DNA of 64,000 bases from Streptococcus gordonii (GTDB lineage: Bacteria > Bacillota > Bacilli > Lactobacillales > Streptococcaceae), in assembly GCF_001553855.1 (NCBI RefSeq), contig NZ_LQWV01000038.1, forward strand, positions 1-64,000, in the 5' to 3' direction. A program made the position numbers and the translations under genes. The notes beneath the pieces were generated by a model. That model was given only the letters and a program-made list of their open reading frames with translations. It had not been told where the DNA came from and searched no databases. Positions within the stretch are counted from its first letter, which is position 1. Every line of letters begins with the position of its first letter. Below, piece after piece: positions 55,803 through 64,000 of the stretch.

Positions 55803-55947
55803 AATCTTCTCCTTTTGTTTTTAAAGAGCCGTGTCTGGATAGACTTTCGGACGCAACGCTCTATTATATATCTACTGAACTGTCTATACACAAGATTTCC
55901 ATCCTTAGTCGACATGAGCTGGAAATCCTTATTTGTTAAGTAGTTCA
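55803..55947 (-). promoter_or_regulatory. Long structured mRNA leader of the ECF operon (riboswitch-like)
   Basis: About 145 nt between the predicted start site and the S-component ATG. On the minus strand GATTTCCA pairs with TGGAAATC, TGAACT with AGTTCA around it, and AGAGC with GCTCT just before the RBS. ATAGAC of the first domain can alternatively pair with GTCTAT of the second. This suggests ligand-controlled translation. I do not recognise a known riboswitch class. Upstream, 55982-56064 is AT-rich with nothing else visible. Confidence 0.5.
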
Positions 55948-55953
55948 CAACAC

Positions 55954-55981
55954 ATTATACACCTAATTTCTGAATAGTCAA
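55954..55981 (-). promoter_or_regulatory. Promoter of the ECF operon
   Basis: On the minus strand TTGACT (55976-55981), 16 bp, TATAAT (55954-55959), preceded by an AT-rich stretch. Confidence 0.7.
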
Positions 55982-56064
55982 GTGTATTTACAGTAAAAAT
56001 TTAGAAAATCCTGAAAATTTCCGCTTATTTTCCATTTAAAAATGAAAATCATTAATTCTGACAC

Positions 56065-56098
56065 CAAAAAAGCCCAGACAAGATTGTCTGAGCATTTT
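56065..56098 (-). terminator. Terminator of the marR-proV-proWX operon
   Basis: GC-CAGACA and TGTCTG-GC arms (56072-56092) around AGAT with a T run on the minus strand, about 40 nt beyond the proWX stop. It marks the right side of the core after the island. Confidence 0.78.
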
Positions 56099-56140
56099 TC
56101 TATATGGTCGTCTAAATAAGTTGAGTTTGACATTCTCAAT

Positions 56141-58382
<2,242 letters not shown>

Positions 58383-58396
58383 TCTTTGTCCTCAAT

Positions 58397-59161
58397 TTAA
58401 AACTTCCCTCGATTAGTCAAGTCTTCTACCTTAGGCATAACTTCCTTACTATCCCAATGCTCCACAACCAAGCCATTCTCCAAACGGAAGATATCGTACT
58501 GGGCATAGGCAACTTCATCAATCTGAGCCTGACCATAGCTAACCACGTAGTTTCCTTGTCCTAAAAGCTGGAAAACAAAGTCGAAAGTAACCCCGTGCTC
58601 AGCCACATAGTTTTTATAAGCATCACTTCCTTGTCCAATCTCATGATTATGCTGAATCAAATCGTCTGCCACAAAATCTTCCCACAGATCAAGTTCCTTG
58701 TTTTGGAAGATTTCTGTCAAGAAACGGCGAACTAACTTTTTATTTTCTGCTGTCTTGTCCAAATCCTTGATCTCAAAATCTCCAAAAATCTGGTCTAATT
58801 GGTCATTTTCAGGTGTTCGATAGTAGTCAATCACATCCCAATGCTCCACGATACGACCATTCTCATCCGCACGGAAAGTATCTGTCGTCACCCATTGAGC
58901 TTCCCCACCATTGAGATACTGATGAACATGGACGAAGACTAGATTGCCGTCTTCAATAGTGCGAACAATTTTCATCTCACGCTCGGGATGGCGCTCAAAG
59001 AAATTTGCAAAGAAAGCCACAAACCCTTCTTTCCCATCTGGCACACCTGTCGAGTGTTGGATATAAGTATCCCCTACAGACTGAGCTTGAGCCTCAGCAA
59101 CTCGTCCGTCTTGAATAGCATGAATATATAGATTTTGGGCATTTTCAACTTGTTTTGACAT
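58397..59161 (-). CDS. Protein with two SnoaL/NTF2-like domains
   Basis: 254 residues made of two similar halves (about 1-125 and 133-250). Each has a helical start, IQH-type residues (YIQHSTG, IQHNHEIG) and a final strand with VEHWD (IVEHWDVID, VVEHWDSKE). The fold binds small polar molecules or acts as an isomerase/hydrolase. It is co-transcribed with a MarR regulator and an osmoprotectant/choline transporter. Function unknown. Confidence 0.78.
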   Translation of the reverse strand: MSKQVENAQNLYIHAIQDGRVAEAQAQSVGDTYIQHSTGVPDGKEGFVAFFANFFERHPEREMKIVRTIEDGNLVFVHVHQYLNGGEAQWVTTDTFRADENGRIVEHWDVIDYYRTPENDQLDQIFGDFEIKDLDKTAENKKLVRRFLTEIFQNKELDLWEDFVADDLIQHNHEIGQGSDAYKNYVAEHGVTFDFVFQLLGQGNYVVSYGQAQIDEVAYAQYDIFRLENGLVVEHWDSKEVMPKVEDLTNRGKF

Positions 59162-59164
59162 GAT

Positions 59165-59608
59165 TTATTCCTCATTTGCTTTCTCTTTCAGATTGTCCAA
59201 AATGCGTTCCTGATAACTTTCAAACTGGCGAATTTCTTCCTCTGAGAAGCCTTTATAAAAAATAGCATCCAATTTTTGACTGATACGATGGCCCACTTCT
59301 TTCTGAGACCAACCCCGCTCTGTCAACTTTACATATTTTTTTCGCTTGTCTAAACCACACTGACTAAAGGTCACCAAACCCTGTTCTTCCAACTTTTTCA
59401 GCATAGTCGTCAGCGTATTATTGGCAAGTCCTGTCGCCAGCGCAATATCTGTCGCCGTCGCGCAGCCCGTTTCACTATTCCATAAAACTGTGAGAATTTT
59501 GCCCTGCTCACTTCGATAAAGGGCTTCAGGATCCTGATTCAGTAACTTTTGAAAAATCCGCCCATTCAATAAATGAATATGATAGGCTACTAAATGACTG
59601 TCTTTCAT
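59165..59608 (-). CDS. MarR family transcriptional regulator
   Basis: 147 residues. Winged HTH: ATDIALATGLANNTLTTMLKKLEEQGLV, wing with DKRKKYVKLTERG, flanked by dimer helices. RBS GGAGGGAG. First gene of the operon with the SnoaL-like protein, proV and proWX. A palindrome just after its promoter supports autoregulation. Confidence 0.92.
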   Translation of the reverse strand: MKDSHLVAYHIHLLNGRIFQKLLNQDPEALYRSEQGKILTVLWNSETGCATATDIALATGLANNTLTTMLKKLEEQGLVTFSQCGLDKRKKYVKLTERGWSQKEVGHRISQKLDAIFYKGFSEEEIRQFESYQERILDNLKEKANEE

Positions 59609-59630
59609 ACTCCCTCCAATTTATTTCTAT

Positions 59631-59641
59631 ATCGAATCGAT
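59631..59641. promoter_or_regulatory. MarR operator candidate
   Basis: ATCGAATCGAT is a 5-1-5 palindrome placed about 2-12 bases after the expected transcription start and 22 bp before the marR ATG. Confidence 0.5.
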
Positions 59642-59649
59642 CTTCATTG

Positions 59650-59678
59650 ATTGTAACATCTAGAATTACATCTGTCAA
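59650..59678 (-). promoter_or_regulatory. Promoter of the marR-proV-proWX operon
   Basis: On the minus strand TTGACA (59673-59678), 17 bp, TACAAT (59650-59655): near-consensus sigma-A promoter. Confidence 0.8.
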
Positions 59679-59720
59679 GAATTTTGTTCGATTTGGAAAT
59701 AGTTTTAGACTGGGGTAAAG

Positions 59721-59746
59721 AAAAAAGCAGGTTGAACCTGCTTTAA
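59721..59746 (-). terminator. Terminator of mcrBC
   Basis: AAAGCAGGT and ACCTGCTTT arms (59725-59744) around TGA with a T run on the minus strand. The upstream arm overlaps the mcrC stop codon. Confidence 0.8.
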
Positions 59747-61032
59747 AATCTAAAATTTATTGTTTCCGATTGATGTATCTGTTGAACAAAATGGTCATAA
59801 CTTTCAGCTTCTTGAGGAATAAGAATGGACCACTTTTTCAAGAGCGCTCCGTAACCTGATAATTTACCTATGTCGTTATCAACAACCTTCTCCACGCTTG
59901 GGAAAATAAGACCGGCTGTTTTAGCTTTTAAAATGTATGCATAGGAAATCAGTTGATATAAATCCTCACGATTGATTCCTTTTTCAGTAAATTCTAGCTT
60001 TTTATATTTGGCATCTAGTACGATTTTTAAATCTTTATGATAAAAGTCTGGATAAACCTTTCGAACATGACTGCTAAATACAGAAATGCCACCCGTCTTT
60101 TCTTTATTTCGTGGATGAATAAAACCTTCTGGCAACAATGTCTGGACATACTCTTCCCAAAGCCAAGCTACATCAAAAAGAACACCGTGTATTTTTTGCT
60201 CTTGAAGTCCTAAACCGTGCTTTTCTCTACTTAGAATCAACAGACATAGTTCCTGTAATTTTCTATATTCTCGAAAATAGGCATGACGGACAGGTTTAGT
60301 TTGATTTAGTCTGATAATCTTAACACGATCAGCTAGTTTATAAGACGGAGTCACGCGGATAATTTCTGTTACATTTTCACGATTAGCATCAAACACTCCA
60401 CTTCCAATTGTTTTCTGATTTTTAATATACTCAATGGTGTGTCGAATCAGCTGCATCAATGGATTATCATAAGCAAACTCTCTAGTAGTGTAGGAAATAT
60501 TTCCCATAAAAGGAACATTTTTCTTAAGATGATTTCCTACATCAATCGCTCCCTTTACATGGCTATCATTATGGAAAAATCGCTGGTATTCTTTATAAAG
60601 CCCTTTTCTCAAAGCCGCTTGCAGATATTTTGGAAAGAGGTAAACCAGTAGTTGATATAGTTTATCTTCGCTAGATAAACCAACATCCAAGTTAGTGAGA
60701 TTGATATTGAGGACCTTCTGCAAGAGATAATGTAAAAAATAGTCGTTATTAGCATTTGAAAAACGAGAGGAAATCGTTAATCTTTCCTGACCGTAACCCA
60801 GAAAACCAATCACATTTCCTGTCTTAATGTTCTGATTGACAGTTTCAAAAATTTTATGTCCCTTGTCCAAGTCCGAAGTATTTTTCAAGTCATTTGGAAA
60901 AATGAAAATACCATCCTCTTTAGAAAGACTTTCTAAAGTTCTATCTAAAAGTACCTGACTAATTTTGGGGTAAATTTCAACAAAATCCTCTTTTTTTATA
61001 AGTTGCTGGTTATCTGTTATCCGTATCGTCAT
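59743..61032 (-). CDS. mcrC: McrC-type nuclease subunit of a modification-dependent (type IV) restriction system
   Basis: About 429 residues from ATG 61032. In-frame ATG or GTG up to 61053 are alternatives, none with a strong RBS. The N-terminal part (VGFLGYGQERLTISSRF) and middle (PLMQLIRHTIEYIKNQ) follow McrC. The C-terminal PD-(D/E)xK site is VYPDFY followed by IVLDAKYKKL. It overlaps mcrB. With McrB it should cut DNA with modified cytosines. Confidence 0.88.
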   Translation of the reverse strand: MTIRITDNQQLIKKEDFVEIYPKISQVLLDRTLESLSKEDGIFIFPNDLKNTSDLDKGHKIFETVNQNIKTGNVIGFLGYGQERLTISSRFSNANNDYFLHYLLQKVLNINLTNLDVGLSSEDKLYQLLVYLFPKYLQAALRKGLYKEYQRFFHNDSHVKGAIDVGNHLKKNVPFMGNISYTTREFAYDNPLMQLIRHTIEYIKNQKTIGSGVFDANRENVTEIIRVTPSYKLADRVKIIRLNQTKPVRHAYFREYRKLQELCLLILSREKHGLGLQEQKIHGVLFDVAWLWEEYVQTLLPEGFIHPRNKEKTGGISVFSSHVRKVYPDFYHKDLKIVLDAKYKKLEFTEKGINREDLYQLISYAYILKAKTAGLIFPSVEKVVDNDIGKLSGYGALLKKWSILIPQEAESYDHFVQQIHQSETINFRF

Positions 61033-62683
61033 TTCCATCGCTTTCATTGTCACTAGTTATTGACTGATCGGTTTGCTCATTGCTTGTTTTATCAAATGCC
61101 TTTTTCAAAGTTTCCAAAGTTTCAACTTCTTCATAAGAACCTCGCAAGTAGTCTTCTAGAAGCGGCTTAATATAATCAGACCATAGCAACTCATAGTCAA
61201 AGTCTACTTCCTGCAACTTAAGGAAATAACTTGGTCCAACATGGTAATGACTACTGAGCTCTTCTACTTTTTCTATGGAAGCATTCAAGTTTCTTAGACG
61301 AATTTTCGCTTCTTCAGCTCCATCTCCAAGAGGTTCATCAAGCATTCCCAGCTGACTTTCAGCCGTAATTTCTACAAAACGGAAACGACGGCGCATGGCA
61401 AAATCAAAAGTATCCACTGAACGGTCAATATCATTCATCGTTCCGATGATGTAGACATTTTCAGGGATATAAAATTTCTCATCAGTTTCATGTAAATTAG
61501 AATACTGGGTAGAAACACTCCCCATTTCACCACGATAGCCTGGGTCAATAGAGAAAAAAAGTTCACCAAAAATCTTAGAAATCTCCCCACGATTGATTTC
61601 ATCGATGATGAATACGAATTTCTTGTCTGTGTCAATTTCTATTGGAGAAATATAGTCTTTTAGACCAAATTTTTTTCTTAACGTTTCAAGAACTTTTTTT
61701 CCCTGACCACGATAATAAGTCTGTTTTAAATAATTTTCATCTTTATAGAGTTCATAGACATAGGACTTAGTCAAAACTGTCCCTTGACTTTTGCTCTCAT
61801 AATTGACATTAAAATTATTCCGGCTATTAACAGTAAGATAAGAAAAATCTGTCAAACGCTCTTTTTCATCTCTATTATTTACATATTCAAGATAATCATT
61901 CCAGGCTTCATCAAAATTATCTTGTCCTCCTGTTTTTTGAGCTTCGTTAGCTTTGTGACAAAATTTCTTAAAAATACCATCTTGTAACTCAAAACTTATC
62001 TGGCTATTATCATTAGAAACAGGTCGTAACCCCTCAACAAAATCCGTATAGTCATAAGAGGGATGGAATTGTACAAAATCGATTTGTTCCTCATTTCCTC
62101 CAGTCAACTCCCTTGCAATTTGTCTAGCAAGATAGGTTTTTCCCGTACCAGGAGCACCACGGAGGATGAGATTTTTGGATTTTTCTAGTTTTTCTATATA
62201 ATTATCTATATTTTTATTCATAACTTTTTTCTCTGTATCGTTTCCATATGTATCATTTAAAATAGATTTATATAAATTGATACGTTCCGTATTTCTATCC
62301 CAGTTGATAGTTTGTCTAGCTCCTTTTTTACCCTGATATTCCCATGCACCGTCAACTTTCAACCAATTAACACCAATACAATGTTTAAACTCTTTTTTTG
62401 ATTCGTCAAAGTAATATGTTTTCACACACTGACCAATTCCTAAAATCTTTTTAAATCCTGAAGTAGCCACTATATAGTCATTTATTTTTATGTCGTGGGC
62501 AAATTGCCAAATGAATTTATTCCTGTGAATTCCTTGCTTCAAGTCTTGCAAGTTCTTATAACTTAAAATATTTTTTAAATTAGCATTAAAATCTATACAA
62601 GCTATCTTTTCTTTTTTAAATAAAGACCATTTGCTACCTCCACCACCAGCAACTATCATCCAATAATTTACTTTATCTGCCAT
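61010..62683 (-). CDS. mcrB: McrB-type AAA+ GTPase with an EVE-like N-terminal modified-base reader
   Basis: 557 residues. Residues about 1-145 have EVE/YTH-like features (YWMIVAGGG, INDYIVATSGFKKILGIGQC, CIGVNWLKVDGAWEY) that would recognise modified DNA in place of the E. coli McrB reader. The AAA+ domain has Walker A RGAPGTGKTYLAR, FHPSYDYTDFVEG, Walker B FVFIIDEINRGEISKIFGEL and the McrB-specific GTMNDIDRS followed by AMRRRFRF. First gene of the pair. The intergenic 62684-62878 is AT-rich and has no clear promoter. Confidence 0.88.
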   Translation of the reverse strand: MADKVNYWMIVAGGGGSKWSLFKKEKIACIDFNANLKNILSYKNLQDLKQGIHRNKFIWQFAHDIKINDYIVATSGFKKILGIGQCVKTYYFDESKKEFKHCIGVNWLKVDGAWEYQGKKGARQTINWDRNTERINLYKSILNDTYGNDTEKKVMNKNIDNYIEKLEKSKNLILRGAPGTGKTYLARQIARELTGGNEEQIDFVQFHPSYDYTDFVEGLRPVSNDNSQISFELQDGIFKKFCHKANEAQKTGGQDNFDEAWNDYLEYVNNRDEKERLTDFSYLTVNSRNNFNVNYESKSQGTVLTKSYVYELYKDENYLKQTYYRGQGKKVLETLRKKFGLKDYISPIEIDTDKKFVFIIDEINRGEISKIFGELFFSIDPGYRGEMGSVSTQYSNLHETDEKFYIPENVYIIGTMNDIDRSVDTFDFAMRRRFRFVEITAESQLGMLDEPLGDGAEEAKIRLRNLNASIEKVEELSSHYHVGPSYFLKLQEVDFDYELLWSDYIKPLLEDYLRGSYEEVETLETLKKAFDKTSNEQTDQSITSDNESDGNDDTDNR

Positions 62684-62878
62684 AAAAAACCTCTAACTTT
62701 TTAACCTAACCTTTAAAATCTTATATTCATTTTCTAATCCTTTGCGTTGTTGCGAAAACAATATAGATTACGCTCTACATTATGATATAAGAATTAAAAA
62801 AATTAATTTTAAAAGGATAATGTAGCTTTTCTTTATCATAGCATGATTATAGGAAAAATAAAAGAAATTATAAAATAA

Positions 62879-62926
62879 AAAGCCCAGTGTAAAGAGGAAA
62901 TCCCCCTCTCGCACTGAGCTTCTTTT
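62879..62926 (-). terminator. Terminator after the Sua5/YrdC-like gene
   Basis: AAAAAGC-CAGTG and CACTG-GC arms enclose an inner AGAGG/CCTCT stem. A T run follows on the minus strand. Confidence 0.75.
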
Positions 62927-62930
62927 TATC

Positions 62931-63710
62931 TTAGTAATATTCACCTTGACGGTAATCCCATGAGTTGAAAGTATCGGACAGGTGCATCATGATTTTGTCA
63001 ATGTCCAAGCCTTTGCGGATGACCACTGGTGCTGGTGAGATGGAACGTTGGCCACCTTGTTCTGGAATTAGTTTTCCATCCTTGTCAACCATTGAGACCA
63101 TAACGCCCTGCTCATAGCGAGTTTCAATGGTCTTGTCTGGCTGGATAGAGGCTACATAGTCATCTGCTTCAATGACTAGGTCAACTGCGTTTTCGATGCG
63201 CTCGCCAATTCCTTCGACCTTGCCGCGGTTTCCTTTACCGGATGGGTTAGCTGAGGATGCATAGACCATCTTGCCTTCTTCCCAAAGCTTAGCTGCCAGC
63301 TGCTCGCCCGCCTTACCAAACTTAATAACAAAACAGCTAGTGCCACGAACGTCTGTCATCAGCTCTTCTCGACCGTCGCCATAGGCTTTGAGCTTTTCGA
63401 AAGCTTCTGGCTTCCATGGAAGGATACAGCCCAAGAGGATATCTTCATCCCAATGCTTTTGATAAAAGGCTTCAATTTCAGGATTGAGCTGAGCCAAAGC
63501 ACGGAGCTCATCCATGCTGCCACAGAGGACAACACCAGGCTTATTACGGTTACGTGCCTTAGCTTCGAACTTACGCTCCAAACCTGCCTTATCGCTGGTC
63601 ATAATGATGTAACCTACCTTAGTCGGACAAACGATACAGCCCCCATCGCCTTTAAGAATGTCATAACCTTCTTGTGAAAGAGTTCCGTTCCATTGAATGT
63701 GTTTTGTCAT
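62931..63710 (-). CDS. Sua5/YciO/YrdC/YwlC family protein
   Basis: 259 residues. The fold used for threonylcarbamoyl-AMP synthesis: CIVCPTKVGYIIM near residue 26, KARNRNKPGVVL, RGTSCFVIKFG, and VYASSANPSGKGNRGKVEGI. The first block has TKVGY in place of the usual TdTvYGL and the length differs from TsaC (~190) and Sua5 (~345), so it may be a paralog of the tRNA-modifying enzyme. Single gene between leuD and mcrB. Confidence 0.8.
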   Translation of the reverse strand: MTKHIQWNGTLSQEGYDILKGDGGCIVCPTKVGYIIMTSDKAGLERKFEAKARNRNKPGVVLCGSMDELRALAQLNPEIEAFYQKHWDEDILLGCILPWKPEAFEKLKAYGDGREELMTDVRGTSCFVIKFGKAGEQLAAKLWEEGKMVYASSANPSGKGNRGKVEGIGERIENAVDLVIEADDYVASIQPDKTIETRYEQGVMVSMVDKDGKLIPEQGGQRSISPAPVVIRKGLDIDKIMMHLSDTFNSWDYRQGEYY

Positions 63711-63809
63711 AAGTTTATTCCTTTTCTATTAAATTAAGATTTATTTTACCATATATTCTTATCAGAGACAAGATATATTTAGAATTTTCTGAATATATCA
63801 AAAATATGG

Positions 63810-64000
63810 TTACTGCCAATAAGATGGACGATTCTTTTCATATTCTGCAATCAAATCCTCATACTGCAGGGTAATACCGATATCATCCAACCCGTTGAGG
63901 AGCTTGTGCTTCCATTCTCCATCAATGTCAAAGGAGAATTCTCCCACCGGTGAAAAAATCTTCTGCAGTTCCAAATCCACAGTCACTTGATCCGTTGGTT
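63810..64000 (-). CDS. leuD: 3-isopropylmalate dehydratase small subunit, C-terminal part only
   Basis: The last 63 codons run from the right edge to TAA at 63810-63812. [20 protein letters not shown] and RPSYWQ at the end are the standard LeuD C-terminus. With LeuC it isomerises 2- to 3-isopropylmalate in leucine synthesis. The start and the other leu genes lie to the right. Confidence 0.9.
   Translation of the reverse strand, partial: PTDQVTVDLELQKIFSPVGEFSFDIDGEWKHKLLNGLDDIGITLQYEDLIAEYEKNRPSYWQ

Noticed and set aside
55803..55947. preQ1-II, TPP, cobalamin or purine riboswitch
   Set aside because: None of the conserved cores I know is present. Only a generic switch-like layout can be supported.

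Overview
The window looks like a chromosomal segment of a mitis-group oral Streptococcus. The evidence is a KxGKxW-type serine-rich repeat adhesin, an IgA1-protease/Zmp-like M26 metalloprotease with an N-terminal LPxTG, pgdA, the ridA-rapZ-yvcK-whiA block, and the order galT/galK - galR - czcD - sczA - pnuC - proWX - proV - marR, which I recall from S. pneumoniae and its relatives. The species cannot be fixed by reading alone. Nearly all genes are on the minus strand.

Layout. 1-2661: start of a GspB/Hsa/SrpA-like adhesin that runs off the left edge. 2903-5667: vitamin B6 unit (ECF S component, pyridoxine kinase, divergent MocR regulator). 5680-9163: heterodimeric ABC exporter. 9254-19267: housekeeping genes (YjbR-like, cutC, a GNAT/ParB-like fusion, YpmS-like, whiA, yvcK, rapZ, ridA, YoaK-like, udk, an oxidoreductase, a DEAD-box-type helicase). 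19398-25439: pgdA, an alpha/beta hydrolase, an M42 aminopeptidase, and a TetR-regulated ABC transporter. 25570-33777: a 2735-residue metalloprotease with two repeat arrays. 33980-42997: a tight seven-gene lipid operon. 43178-48720: galE, galT, a HAD phosphatase, galK and divergent galR. 48754-50690: zinc efflux. 50726-55981: a foreign island that has cut off the front of pnuC. 56141-59608: osmoprotectant/choline uptake with its MarR regulator. 59743-62683: McrBC restriction. 62931-64000: a Sua5/YrdC-like protein and the end of leuD.

The strongest candidate for an undescribed system is 33980-42997. It is one overlapping operon: a CDP-archaeol-synthase-like cytidylyltransferase, two rifampin-phosphotransferase-like dikinases, a phosphatidylserine-synthase-like CDP-alcohol transferase, a type-2-like phosphatidylserine decarboxylase, a UbiA prenyltransferase and an acyltransferase-like protein. 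Streptococci are not known for phosphatidylethanolamine. The gene set resembles the archaeal route CDP-lipid -> seryl lipid -> ethanolamine lipid, with ATP-driven phosphohistidine kinases added. The lipid product is unknown.

The second notable region is the island at about 51237-56064. Remnants of an IS6-family transposase, a lactic-acid-bacterial plasmid replication region and an hsdS fragment lie beside a high-G+C four-gene ECF transporter. Its two ATPases are asymmetrically degenerate, and its mRNA leader is long and structured. The island sits where pnuC and proWX should adjoin, and the 5' part of pnuC is missing.
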